A DNA stretch of 64,000 nt, from contig NZ_JADHDV010000009.1 of assembly GCF_016820515.1 (NCBI RefSeq), forward strand, positions 93,833 through 157,832, written 5' to 3'. The position numbers were made by a program, and so were the translations under genes. Positions 25,852 through 34,482 of the stretch are shown in pieces; positions within the stretch are counted from its first letter, which is position 1; every line of letters starts with the position of its first letter. The stretch is from Pseudoxanthomonas beigongshangi. GTDB taxonomy: Bacteria; Pseudomonadota; Gammaproteobacteria; Xanthomonadales; Xanthomonadaceae. The notes beneath the pieces were generated by a model that saw nothing but the letters and a program-made list of their open reading frames with translations, searched no databases and was not told the DNA's origin.

Positions 25852-28485
25852 TCAGAACCGGTATTTCACCCCCAGCGAGACGAACTGGCCGCGCAGGTTG
25901 TACTGGGTGATGTCGAAGCCGTTGGATCCTCCGGCCGGATCGAAGGGCGGATCCTTGTCGGTGAGGTTCTGCACGGACAACGACAGCGTGGTCTTGGGAA
26001 TGCCCTGGTAGGCCACGTACAGGTCCAACTGGTGATACGGCTTGACCTTGTCGCGCAGGCCCGGATTGCTGGCCTGGGTGGAGACCCGCTGATCGTAACC
26101 GGCGATGTATTGCAGGCTGAGCGTGCTCTCCCAGTCGCCGGCTTCCCAGCCCAGCGAGGTGGTGCCACGGTTTTTCGGCAGCGCGCCCAGGCGGTTGTTG
26201 CCTGCACCGTCGTAGGGCGCCTGTCCGGCCACCAGCGGTTGCTTGAACTCCAGCAGGTGGGTCCAGCTTCCGGCCAGCGTGAAGTTGCCGGCGGCGGCGG
26301 TACGGAAGGTGCGGCTGAAATCCAGATCGATGCCCGAGGTCTCCAGTTCCCCCTGGTTGGAATACTGGTTGGTGATGATCTGGATGCGACCCTGCGCATC
26401 GCGGATCACCCGGCCCGGGAACAGTGCGGGGTTGTTGACGATGAACTGCGCGTTGTCCGGCTTGATCAGGTTGTCCTGTTCGATGCGGTAGTAGTCGACT
26501 CCGATGCTCGTGTCCGCGTCCGGCGACCACACCGCGCCCAGATTGAAGTTCTTCGAGCGCTCCGCATCCAGATCCGGGTTGCCGGTACGAACGTTGGTGA
26601 CGCCACGGCTGCCGCCCGGCGACAGCGGATCGTACGGGTCCACCACGGTGCCGTAGCTGATGGTCTGGCCGGGAGCGATTTCAGGCAGTGAAGGCGCACG
26701 GAAGCCGCGCGAGAACGAGCCTCGCAACAGCAGCGAATCCAGCGGCTGCCAGCGCAGCGCCACCTTGGGCGAGAAGGCGTTGCCGAAGTCGTCGTAGTGA
26801 TCGGCGCGGCCGGCCAGTTGCAGTTCCAGCGTCTGGTGTAGCGGCACGCTGAACTCGGCGTACGCGGCGCTGACCTTGCGCTCGCCCTTGACGATGTTGA
26901 TGGCCGGGCGAAGCTCGGTGCCGGACAGCACCTGCCGGCTGGTGCGCGCATCCAGCGATTCGCGGCGGAACTCCGCGCCCCAGGCGAAGCCGATGGCGCC
27001 GGCGGGCAGTTCCAGGAACGAGGTCGAGGCTTTGGCGCTGACCGCGTCCAGCCGGTAGTAGCCCGGACGCTTGGTCTGCAGGCGCAGGTCATTCAATGGC
27101 GCCGGGGTACTGGTTGGATCCAGGAAGTCGTAGCTGCCGTCGGCGAGGATTCGCTCGAATGCGTAGCGGTTTATGAAGTTGTCGACATACTCGCGTTGCA
27201 GGCTCTGCGAGGTTCCGGCGGCCACTTCCCAGTCCCAGCGCTCGGTCTGGCCGCGCAGGCCGGCCAGGGCGCGATAGAACACCTGGGTGTTGTCCTTCAG
27301 GCGCGGGCCGAGATCGAAGAAGGTGTATTCGAACGGCAGCGGCACGCCGTTGGGATTGTCGGGATGGCCGACCGGCAGCGCCACCGGGATGTCCACCAGG
27401 GTGCCGGTGGCCGGGTTGTAGGCGCGCAGGCCCGGGCCGACCGTGAGCGGCGCGCTGAAGATCTGGTCCGCCTGGTTGTGGCTGTAGAGCAGATCGGCGA
27501 ACAGTTCGGTGCGTTCGCCCAGGCGGAAGGTCGCGCTCAGCGAGGCCTGGACGCGTTCCGCGCCCGGTTGCAGGGTCTTGTACGGCTGCGCGTTGAAGGC
27601 GCAGGCATTGCCGGGCAGGGTGCTGCCGAAGTCGCTGTAGGGGCGCGGCACGCTGCCGTCCGGGCACGGCGAGAACGGGGTGGGCTGGCGCGGATCGAGC
27701 AACCAGTTGCCGCCCGCGGTCGACCAGCCGGCCAGGCGCCCGCCGGGCTTGTCGCGGAAGTCGCCGCTGCGGGTGAAGGCGCGTTCGTCGGCGTCCAGGC
27801 GTTCGCGCTTGAGCAGGTCCAGCCCGAACAGCACGTTCCAGCCCTGCTGTTCGAGATCGCCAAAGCCCAGCAGCAGGTTGGCCTTCTGTTCGTCCAGGCC
27901 GCCCCGGGTGGCGCCACCGACCGCGCCGCCCACTTCGATGCCCTGGAAATTGCGGCGCAGGATGATGTTGACCACACCGGCGATGGCATCGGAACCGTAG
28001 ACCGCCGAGGCGCCGTCCTTCAGTACCTCGATGCGTTCGACCGCGCTGATCGGCAGCGCGTTGAGATCGACGAAAGTATCCTGGGTGTTGAGGGCGAAGC
28101 CAAAGTTGGCCACGCGATAGCCGTTGACCAGCACGAGGGTGTTCTTCGGGCTCAGTCCGCGCAGGCCGATCGAGGCCGAGCCGGCCGAGAAGCTGCCGGT
28201 GTACTGCTCGTCATAGCTGTTGCCGGCATTGGCCGAGAGCGAGCGCAGCACGTCGGTCAGGGTCGATTTTCCGGTGCGTTCGATTTCCTCGCGAGTGACG
28301 ACCTGTACCGGGTTCGGTCCGGCGGTGTCGCTGCGCTTGATGTTGGAGCCGGTGACCACGACCGCGTCCAGGGTCTTGTCCGGTCCGGTGGGCGGCGTGG
28401 TGGCGTCCTGGGCGTGGACGACGGGAGAAGTGATGGCCAGGGTGATGGCCAGGGCGAGCGGGGTGGTTCTCGACATCGAAGGCAT
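25852..28485 (-). CDS. TonB-dependent outer-membrane receptor
   Basis: 877 residues. Signal peptide (about 1-25, ending VVHAQ), a TonB-box-like LDAVVVTGS, the plug domain (about 40-165) with RSDTAGPNPVQVVTREEIER and SIGLRGLSPKNTLVLVNGYR and YGSDAIAGVVNIILRR, then the 22-strand barrel with the terminal aromatic signature VSLGVKYRF. This is the xanthomonad-type receptor with a plug resembling those for carbohydrate or peptide-derived ligands; substrate cannot be assigned. Energised by the ExbBD motor encoded at 10707-11796. Two in-frame starts, at 28485 and 28476. Convergent with the LysR gene and divergent from the FMN protein gene. Confidence 0.95.
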   Translation of the reverse strand: MPSMSRTTPLALAITLAITSPVVHAQDATTPPTGPDKTLDAVVVTGSNIKRSDTAGPNPVQVVTREEIERTGKSTLTDVLRSLSANAGNSYDEQYTGSFSAGSASIGLRGLSPKNTLVLVNGYRVANFGFALNTQDTFVDLNALPISAVERIEVLKDGASAVYGSDAIAGVVNIILRRNFQGIEVGGAVGGATRGGLDEQKANLLLGFGDLEQQGWNVLFGLDLLKRERLDADERAFTRSGDFRDKPGGRLAGWSTAGGNWLLDPRQPTPFSPCPDGSVPRPYSDFGSTLPGNACAFNAQPYKTLQPGAERVQASLSATFRLGERTELFADLLYSHNQADQIFSAPLTVGPGLRAYNPATGTLVDIPVALPVGHPDNPNGVPLPFEYTFFDLGPRLKDNTQVFYRALAGLRGQTERWDWEVAAGTSQSLQREYVDNFINRYAFERILADGSYDFLDPTSTPAPLNDLRLQTKRPGYYRLDAVSAKASTSFLELPAGAIGFAWGAEFRRESLDARTSRQVLSGTELRPAINIVKGERKVSAAYAEFSVPLHQTLELQLAGRADHYDDFGNAFSPKVALRWQPLDSLLLRGSFSRGFRAPSLPEIAPGQTISYGTVVDPYDPLSPGGSRGVTNVRTGNPDLDAERSKNFNLGAVWSPDADTSIGVDYYRIEQDNLIKPDNAQFIVNNPALFPGRVIRDAQGRIQIITNQYSNQGELETSGIDLDFSRTFRTAAAGNFTLAGSWTHLLEFKQPLVAGQAPYDGAGNNRLGALPKNRGTTSLGWEAGDWESTLSLQYIAGYDQRVSTQASNPGLRDKVKPYHQLDLYVAYQGIPKTTLSLSVQNLTDKDPPFDPAGGSNGFDITQYNLRGQFVSLGVKYRF

Positions 28486-28746
28486 TGAACGTTGGGCGCA
28501 TCATTACCGCATGCGGATGCTGCACTGCCGAATGGCCGTGATTCATCGCCACATGACGAATCGCCATGTGATCCGGCTTGACGCGCGGTTCGTCCGCACC
28601 GAAAGCCCGCGGCCGGCCGTACAGGCGGCGGTCGCACGGCGATCAACGGCGCGCATTAAGATGCTCCTGCCGCACAGCGCCGGAGGTGCCGGTCGTCTGG
28701 ATCATGCGGACAGGGTGGGCGGCCGCCCGGTCCGGCAAGGAGCGTG
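28486..28746. promoter_or_regulatory. Divergent promoter region between the TonB receptor and the FMN glutamate-synthase-like gene
   Basis: 261 bp that must contain both promoters. Two dyads are visible on the receptor side: the palindrome CCGCATGCGG (28507-28516) and CACATG / CATGTG (28550-28555 and 28565-28570). The forward gene has AAGGAG at 28737-28742. No clear -35/-10 pair was identified. Confidence 0.45.
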
Positions 28747-30366
28747 ATGAATCGTTACCTGGCCTACGGGCTCTGCATCCTGCTGGCGTTGCTGTCGCTG
28801 GCGCTGTCCTTCCACTGGCCCGCATGGGGCTGGCCGGCCGGCCTGTTCGGCGCGCTGGCGCTGCTGGGCACCTGGGACCTGCTGCAGACCCGCAGCACCC
28901 TGCGCCGCAACTATCCGGTGCTCGCGCATTTCCGCTACGGACTGGAATCGGTGGGGCCGGAGATCCGGCAGTACTTCATCGAGGGGGATACCGCCGAGGT
29001 ACCGTTCTCGCGACAGCAGCGCTCGCTGGTGTACCAGCGCGCCAAGGGCGTGATGGACGTGGTGCCGTTCGGAAGCCAGCAGGACGTGTACGGGGTGGAC
29101 TACGAATGGATCAACCATTCGCTAGCGCCGACGCAGGTGGATTCGCACGACTTCCGCGTCACCATCGGCGCCAGTTCGGCGCAACCGTACTCGGCCAGCG
29201 TGTTCAACATCTCGGCGATGAGTTTCGGCGCACTGTCGGCCAACGCGATACGCGCGCTCAACGAAGGCGCGCGGCGCGGAAGTTTCTATCACGACACCGG
29301 CGAGGGTTCCATCTCCCCCTACCATGTCGAGCATGGCGGCGATCTGGTCTGGGAAATCGGCTCCGGCTATTTCGGTTGCCGGGACGAACAGGGCCGCTTC
29401 AGCGAGGAGCGCTTCGTGCAGAACGCGCGCCTGCCGTCGGTGAAGATGATCGAGATCAAGCTGTCGCAGGGCGCCAAGCCCGGCCACGGCGGGGTGCTGC
29501 CGGCGGCCAAGGTGAGCCCCGAGATCGCGGCCACGCGTGGCGTGCCGATGGGACACGATTGCGTGTCGCCGGCGCGCCATTCGGCGTTCTCCACGCCGGT
29601 GGAACTGCTGCAGTTCGTGGCGCGCCTGCGCGATCTGTCCGGCGGAAAGCCGACCGGTTTCAAGCTGGCCATCGGCCATCCCTGGGAATGGTTCGGCATC
29701 GCCAAGGCGATGCAGGAAACCGGCCTGCTGCCGGACTTCATCGTGGTCGATGGCGCCGAGGGTGGTACCGGCGCGGCGCCGGCCGAGTTCATCGACCACG
29801 TCGGCGTGCCGATGCACGAGGCTCTGCTGCTGGTGCACAACACGCTGGTCGGGCTGAAACTGCGCGAACGCATCCGCATCGGCGCCGCCGGCAAGGTCAT
29901 CAGCGCCTTCGACATCGCCCGGACCCTGGCGATGGGCGCGGACTGGTGCAATTCGGCACGCGGTTTCATGTTCTCGCTGGGCTGCATCCAGTCGCAGAGC
30001 TGCCACAACGATCGCTGCCCGACCGGCGTGGCGACCCAGAATCCCGGCCGCTGGAAGCACCTGGACGTGGGCGACAAATCCGTGCGGGTGCAGCAATTCC
30101 ACGACAACACCTTGAAGGCCCTGCGCGACATGTTGTGCGCGGCTGGCCTGGAACATCCACAGCAGCTCGGGCCCGAACACATCCTGCGCCGGGTATCACC
30201 GGTCGAAGTGCGGTCGCTGGCGACCCTGTATCGTTTCCTGGAGCCGGGTGAATTGCTGGATCGGATTCCCGCGCATGCGGTGTTCCAGCAGTTCTGGGCC
30301 GAGGCGCGCAGCGACGCGTTCAATCCGCCGGCGCGGGTGCGCGCGCTGCAGGACAGCAAATCCTGA
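28747..30366 (+). CDS. Membrane-anchored FMN-binding glutamate synthase family protein
   Basis: 539 residues. N-terminal hydrophobic segments (about 3-38) anchor it in the membrane. The rest is the GltB-like FMN domain: SASVFNISAMSFGALSANAI, GEGSISPYH, EIKLSQGAKPGHGGVLP, VDGAEGGTGAAP and the [3Fe-4S] motif C-x5-C-x4-C in CIQSQSCHNDRCPTGVATQ. It lacks the amidotransferase and C-terminal GXGXG domains of true glutamate synthase, so it is the stand-alone form whose reaction and electron donor are unknown. ATG at 28747 chosen over GTG at 28744 for ribosome-site spacing. Monocistronic. Confidence 0.9.
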   Translation: MNRYLAYGLCILLALLSLALSFHWPAWGWPAGLFGALALLGTWDLLQTRSTLRRNYPVLAHFRYGLESVGPEIRQYFIEGDTAEVPFSRQQRSLVYQRAKGVMDVVPFGSQQDVYGVDYEWINHSLAPTQVDSHDFRVTIGASSAQPYSASVFNISAMSFGALSANAIRALNEGARRGSFYHDTGEGSISPYHVEHGGDLVWEIGSGYFGCRDEQGRFSEERFVQNARLPSVKMIEIKLSQGAKPGHGGVLPAAKVSPEIAATRGVPMGHDCVSPARHSAFSTPVELLQFVARLRDLSGGKPTGFKLAIGHPWEWFGIAKAMQETGLLPDFIVVDGAEGGTGAAPAEFIDHVGVPMHEALLLVHNTLVGLKLRERIRIGAAGKVISAFDIARTLAMGADWCNSARGFMFSLGCIQSQSCHNDRCPTGVATQNPGRWKHLDVGDKSVRVQQFHDNTLKALRDMLCAAGLEHPQQLGPEHILRRVSPVEVRSLATLYRFLEPGELLDRIPAHAVFQQFWAEARSDAFNPPARVRALQDSKS

Positions 30367-30640
30367 TGATGAGCAAAGGGCATCAGTTCATGCCGAAGCG
30401 ATCACACGGACTGTGAACGGACGCTGCGCTGTCATCGCAATGACGCGAAACGCTAACCGAAATTCAACGTCCCGGTTTGTATCTTACGCGCACGCCCCGC
30501 TATCGCTGCGCGCAGGTTCTCTCTAGCCTGTCGCAGCCATCGCGGGCGACCAGACAAGGCGAGGATGCGTTTCCATGCGGGCAAGGAAAGCCTGTCGGGG
30601 AAACGAAATCCGGAACCTGAAAGCGTGTGGTGTGGAAGAC

Positions 30641-30682
30641 CCGCCATCCATGTCCTGCCGCAATGGCAGGCATGGATGGCGG
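30641..30682. repeat. Long imperfect inverted repeat (hairpin)
   Basis: Left arm CCGCCATCCATGTCCTGCC (30641-30659) and right arm GGCAGGCATGGATGGCGG (30665-30682) pair over 18 bases with a single bulge and a five-base loop. It lacks a T run. It could be a transcription stop for either convergent gene, a REP-like element, or part of a small RNA. Confidence 0.7.
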
Positions 30683-30687
30683 TGATC

Positions 30688-30747
30688 TGATCCGGGATGC
30701 TCTGATCCGGAGTGCTCTGATCCGAAGTGGGTTGATCCGGATTGAAC
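30688..30747. repeat. Four-copy 15-bp direct tandem repeat
   Basis: Copies TGATCCGGGATGCTC, TGATCCGGAGTGCTC, TGATCCGAAGTGGGT and TGATCCGGATTGAAC follow one another without gaps. The TGATCCG core is invariant and the tail decays toward the right. The 15-bp period is in phase with codons, but no coding context was found. Confidence 0.85.
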
Positions 30748-30856
30748 CGCGCCGGCCGCACCGGAGCGAAGCCATCGTCGCCGTGTCGCGATCGAAAATT
30801 CCCGCCCGACTCCTCTTTCGTTTTTCGACATGCATTGCCGGAACCGGCGGCGTGCT

Positions 30857-32128
30857 TCAACGCGATCCGGACTCGTGTTCCTTCAACCAGGACAGGATAC
30901 CCTCGGCGGCACGCAGGCCGCTGGCGAAACAGGCGGTGAGCAGATAGCCGCCGGTGGGTGCTTCCCAGTCGAGCATTTCGCCCGCGGCGAACACGCCGGG
31001 CAGGGCGGTGATCATCAGGTCGCGATCCAGCGCTTCCAGGCGGATGCCACCGGCGCTACTGATCGCCTCGTCGATGGGGCGCGCACGCAGCAGGCGCAGC
31101 GGCAGCCGCTTGAGCGTGTGCGCCAGGCGCTCCGGATCCTGCATGGCCTGCCGGTCCATCACCTCGTACAGCAGCGCCGCGCGGACCCCGGACACCCCGG
31201 CCTCGCGCCGCAGGTGTTCGCTCAGGCTGCGGGCGCCGCGTGGCTTGGCCAGCGCGCGGCGCAAGGCGGGTTCGTCGCGGCCGGGAACCAGGTCCAGGTA
31301 CAGGGTCGTTTCGCCGTCGCGGGCGATGGCGTCGCGCAGCGTGCCCGACAACGCATAGATCAGGCTGCCTTCAATGCCGGTGGCCGTCACCACGCACTCG
31401 CCCTGCTGCGCGTGCCACTGGCCGTCGGCGTCCCGCCAGTGCGCGATGACCGGTTTGAGCGGGGAGCCGGCGAAGCGGCCGGACAGGTGCTCGCTCCAGC
31501 CGATGTCGAAGCCGCAGTTGGCCGGTTGCAGCGGCGCGACGTCGACGCCGCGTGCGGCCAGCAGCGGCACCCAGCCACCATCGGACCCCAGTTCCGGCCA
31601 ACTGCCGCCGCCAAGCGCGAGCAGGACGGCGTCGACGCGGAGGATGACCTCGCCGGCCGGATGGAGGAAGCGCAGGGCGCCTTCTTCGTTCCAGCCTGCC
31701 CAGCGGTGCTGCATGTGGAAGCGCACGCCCTGGTCGCGCAGCCGCCGTACCCAACCACGCAGCAGCGGTGCGGCTTTGAGATCATTCGGAAACACCCGCC
31801 CGGAACTGCCGACGAAGGTTTCCACGCCCAGTCCGGCGGCCCAGGCGCGCAGGGCGTCGGCGTCGAAACCGCGCAGCCAGTCGGCCACCGCTTCCTGGCG
31901 GGCGCCGTAGCGGGACGCGAACACCGGAAAGGGATCGGAGTGGGTCAGGTTCAGCCCGCCCTTGCCGGCGATCAGGAACTTGCGCCCGACCGAGCCCTTG
32001 GCGTCATAAAGATCGACCTCCAGGCCGGCCGCGCGCAGCCGCTCGGCGGCGAACAGGCCGGCCGGGCCGCCGCCGATGATGGCGACACGGGGCGGGGGGG
32101 AGGCTGGGGAAGGAAAAGCCGCGGACAT
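30857..32128 (-). CDS. HI0933-family FAD-dependent oxidoreductase, TIGR03862-like
   Basis: 423 residues. N-terminal Rossmann FAD site VAIIGGGPAGLFAAERLRAAGLEVDLYD (GxGxxG), then VGRKFLIAGKGGLNLTHS and the C-terminal GVFAAGEMLDWEAPTGGYLLTACFASG that contacts FAD. The RKFLIAGKGGLNLT wording marks the subfamily also annotated as uncharacterised flavoprotein in proteobacteria, distinct from the YhiN-like copy at 41677-42858, which has the GGGRCNFTNT form. A role in reduction of ring substrates (as for BaiN) has been proposed for relatives; none is known here. ATG at 32128, divergent from the serine hydrolase at 32246. Confidence 0.9.
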   Translation of the reverse strand: MSAAFPSPASPPPRVAIIGGGPAGLFAAERLRAAGLEVDLYDAKGSVGRKFLIAGKGGLNLTHSDPFPVFASRYGARQEAVADWLRGFDADALRAWAAGLGVETFVGSSGRVFPNDLKAAPLLRGWVRRLRDQGVRFHMQHRWAGWNEEGALRFLHPAGEVILRVDAVLLALGGGSWPELGSDGGWVPLLAARGVDVAPLQPANCGFDIGWSEHLSGRFAGSPLKPVIAHWRDADGQWHAQQGECVVTATGIEGSLIYALSGTLRDAIARDGETTLYLDLVPGRDEPALRRALAKPRGARSLSEHLRREAGVSGVRAALLYEVMDRQAMQDPERLAHTLKRLPLRLLRARPIDEAISSAGGIRLEALDRDLMITALPGVFAAGEMLDWEAPTGGYLLTACFASGLRAAEGILSWLKEHESGSR

Positions 32129-32245
32129 CGCGCCATTATGCCAAGCCTGCCGTGCCGGCCGGCGCCCACGATGACCATCGGCAGGGGGACGCCGGTGCCC
32201 GCCTGACGTATCGTTGGCGGTCGTCTTCGTTCTCCAAGGGGCTCA

Positions 32246-33853
32246 ATGATGCGGATTCCGCTGATCGCCGGGCAGGCCGGCGCGCTGGTGCTGTCGTTCG
32301 GACTGTGGAGCGGCGCGCATGCGCAGGAGATCGCCGCGCCGGCGCAGTTGCAGGATTTCGACGCCTATGTCGAATCGGTGCGCAAGCAGTTCGACGTGCC
32401 CGGCATCGCCGTGGCCATCATCCAGGACGGCAAGGTGGTGCTGGAGCGCGGCTACGGCGTGCGCGAAATCGGCAAGCCGGAGAAGGTGGACGAACACACC
32501 CTGTTCGCGATCGCCTCCAACACCAAGGCCTTCACCGCCGCCTCGCTGGAGATGCTGGCCGAGGAGGGCAAGCTGGACATGGACGACCGGGTGATCGATC
32601 ACCTGCCGTGGTTCCGCATGTCCGACGCCTACGTCACCCGCGAGATGCGCATCCGCGATCTGCTGGCCCATCGCAGCGGCCTGGGCCTGGGCGCCGGCGA
32701 TCTGCTGTTCTGGCCGACCACCAGCTACACCAACCGCGAAGTGGCCGAGCGCCTCAAGGATGTCCCGCTGACCGGTGGTTTCCGCGCCCAGTACGCCTAC
32801 GACAACATCCTGTTCGGCGTGGCCCAGCTGGTGATCGAACAGGTCAGCGGCATGAGCTACGAACAGTTCCTGCGCACCCGCGTGTTCCAGCCGCTGGGCA
32901 TGGAGCAGACCCGTTTCAACAGCGATGCGCTCAAGCCCCGCGACAACGTCGTCACCGGTCACGCGAAGGCCGACTTCAAGGATCTCAAGCCGGCCCCGCG
33001 GATGACCTGGTCGAACGTGGCCGGCGCCGGCGGCATCTATTCCAGCGTCCACGACATGGGCAAGTGGATGGGCATGCAACTGGCTGGCGGCACCTATACC
33101 GACAAGGATGGGCGCCAGCAGCAGTTGTTCACGCCCAAGCGGCAGCGCGACATGTGGTCGATGATCACGCCGATTCCGGTATCAGAGCCGAAGATCGAGA
33201 CCCTCAAGCTGGCCAAGCCCAACTACCTGGGCTACGGCGAGGGCTGGATGCTGTCGGACTACCGGGGCCAGAAACTGGTCTGGCACACCGGCGGCTGGCC
33301 GGGCATGGTCTCGCGGGTGACGCTGGTGCCGGATCGCAAGATCGGCGTGGTCGTGCTGACCAGCCAGGAAGTCGGCGCCGCCTTCAATGCGGTGACCATG
33401 CGCGCGCTCGACGCGATGCTGGACGCGCCGAAGACCGACTGGCTGGCGGGCTATGCCGAGGCGGTGGCCAAGTCGCAGGAAAATGCCGACGAGAGCTGGC
33501 AGAAACACGTGGCCGCGAGGGATGCCAAGTCCGGTCCGTCGCTGCCGCTGGCGAAGTACGCCGGCACCCTGCGCGATCCCTGGTACGGCGACGTCGTGGT
33601 TTCGCAGGAAGGCGGCAAGCTGGTGCTGCGCTTCAGCAAGACCGCCGAGCTGGTGGGCGACCTGAGCCACTGGCAGCACGACACGTTCATCGTGCGCTGG
33701 CGCGAACGCTGGCTCAACGCCGATGCCTTCCTCAATTTCGCCCTGACCCCCGACGGCGAAATCCGCGAGGCGCGGATGGAAGCCATCTCGCCGCTGACCG
33801 ACTTCAGCTTCGACTTCCACGACCTGCGCCTGGCGCCGGTGAAGAAGAAGTAG
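32246..33853 (+). CDS. Secreted serine hydrolase, class C beta-lactamase-like with C-terminal DUF3471-type domain
   Basis: 535 residues with a signal peptide (about 1-27, ending GAHAQ), so periplasmic. Catalytic motifs: S91-N-T-K94 (AIASNTKAFTAASLEMLA), tyrosine of YAYDNILFG (YxN), and WHTGGWPGMVSRV (HxG). The tail (about 430-535) with LAKYAGTLRDPWYGDVVV is the lipocalin-like domain common to D-aminopeptidase/PBP4-like hydrolases. Substrates in the family are peptides or esters. Two adjacent ATGs (32246 and 32249) start the gene. It is the third hydrolase of this fold within 13 kb; it is clearly different in sequence from the other two and has core-like composition. Confidence 0.9.
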   Translation: MMRIPLIAGQAGALVLSFGLWSGAHAQEIAAPAQLQDFDAYVESVRKQFDVPGIAVAIIQDGKVVLERGYGVREIGKPEKVDEHTLFAIASNTKAFTAASLEMLAEEGKLDMDDRVIDHLPWFRMSDAYVTREMRIRDLLAHRSGLGLGAGDLLFWPTTSYTNREVAERLKDVPLTGGFRAQYAYDNILFGVAQLVIEQVSGMSYEQFLRTRVFQPLGMEQTRFNSDALKPRDNVVTGHAKADFKDLKPAPRMTWSNVAGAGGIYSSVHDMGKWMGMQLAGGTYTDKDGRQQQLFTPKRQRDMWSMITPIPVSEPKIETLKLAKPNYLGYGEGWMLSDYRGQKLVWHTGGWPGMVSRVTLVPDRKIGVVVLTSQEVGAAFNAVTMRALDAMLDAPKTDWLAGYAEAVAKSQENADESWQKHVAARDAKSGPSLPLAKYAGTLRDPWYGDVVVSQEGGKLVLRFSKTAELVGDLSHWQHDTFIVRWRERWLNADAFLNFALTPDGEIREARMEAISPLTDFSFDFHDLRLAPVKKK

Positions 33854-33876
33854 GGCGGGTTTCTCTATATGCACCC

Positions 33877-33981
33877 TGCAGGAGCGACGTCAGTCGCGAC
33901 CATGTAGTCAAGCCGGCAGAGCCCCTTGAGTGAGACTGCCGGGTGCGAGAGTCCGGTCGCGACTTACGTCGCTCCTACAGG
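33877..33981. repeat. Inverted pair of REP family B (GGAGCGACGT...)
   Basis: A forward unit beginning GCAGGAGCGACGTCAGTCGCG (33877 on) and a reverse unit TCGCGACTTACGTCGCTCCTAC (written in two parts: TCGCGACTTACG, TCGCTCCTAC; 33957-33978) face each other around about 57 bp. The same family forms a near-perfect pair at 40299-40369. They lie between the ends of convergent genes. Confidence 0.8.
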
Positions 33982-33996
33982 GGTGTGGGTGCCGGA

Positions 33997-34428
33997 TCAG
34001 TGCGGCTTGACGTCCAGCAGTTCCACTTCGAACACCAGCGAGGCGTTGGGCGGAATCACGCCGCCGGCGCCATCGCGGCCATAGGCCAGATCGGAAGGGA
34101 TCAGCAGCACGCGCTTGCCGCCGACCTTCATGCCGGCCACGCCGTCGTCCCAGCCGCGGATGACCCGTCCCGCGCCGAGCAGGAAGGTGAACGGCTCGGC
34201 GCGATCCACCGAGCTGTCGAACTTCTCGCCGCGCTGGTTGGGCACCCGCTTGTCATAGATCCAGCCGGTGTAGTGCACCGTCACGTCCGCTCCCTTCGTC
34301 GCGACCGCGCCGGTGCCGACGCGCTCGTCGATGCGCTGCAGCTCGGCCACGCTGCCGCCCGGTGGTGGACCCGGATCGGCGCAGCCGGACAACAGCAGGA
34401 GGGCGAGCGGCAGCAGGAAACGGCGCAT
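33997..34428 (-). CDS. FKBP-type peptidyl-prolyl isomerase lipoprotein
   Basis: 143 residues: a lipoprotein signal (LLLLSGC, lipidated Cys at about 16), then a single FKBP domain with VTVHYTGWIYD, GEKFDSSVDRAEPFTFLLG, VIRGWDDGVAGMKVGGKRVLLIPSDLAYG and VFEVELLDVK. It lacks the dimerisation domain of FkpA/Mip, so it is a minimal periplasmic foldase anchored to a membrane. Key active-site aromatic and aspartate residues (Y in HYTGW, D in KFDSS, W in RGWD) are present, so isomerase activity is expected. Probably monocistronic; it ends beside REP family B. Confidence 0.94.
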   Translation of the reverse strand: MRRFLLPLALLLLSGCADPGPPPGGSVAELQRIDERVGTGAVATKGADVTVHYTGWIYDKRVPNQRGEKFDSSVDRAEPFTFLLGAGRVIRGWDDGVAGMKVGGKRVLLIPSDLAYGRDGAGGVIPPNASLVFEVELLDVKPH

Positions 34429-34482
34429 GGAAGGATCCGGTGGAAAGAGTTGCGCGGAGGTTAACCGATTGGCCGGGATCGG

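Larger units (their letters stand above)
30367..30856. other. Convergent intergenic region with hairpin and tandem repeats
   Basis: 490 bp between the forward FMN protein gene and the reverse flavoprotein gene. It holds a long imperfect hairpin (30641-30682) directly followed by a four-copy 15-bp tandem repeat (30688-30747), described separately. A reverse open frame (30453-30860) would give a PDQS-type repeat peptide but has only a TTG start and no ribosome site, so it is not called a gene. Confidence 0.6.

Noticed and set aside
30453..30860. Reverse frame with a PDQS/PDQT pentapeptide-like repeat
   Set aside because: It has a TTG start, no ribosome site and merely translates the 15-bp tandem repeat.
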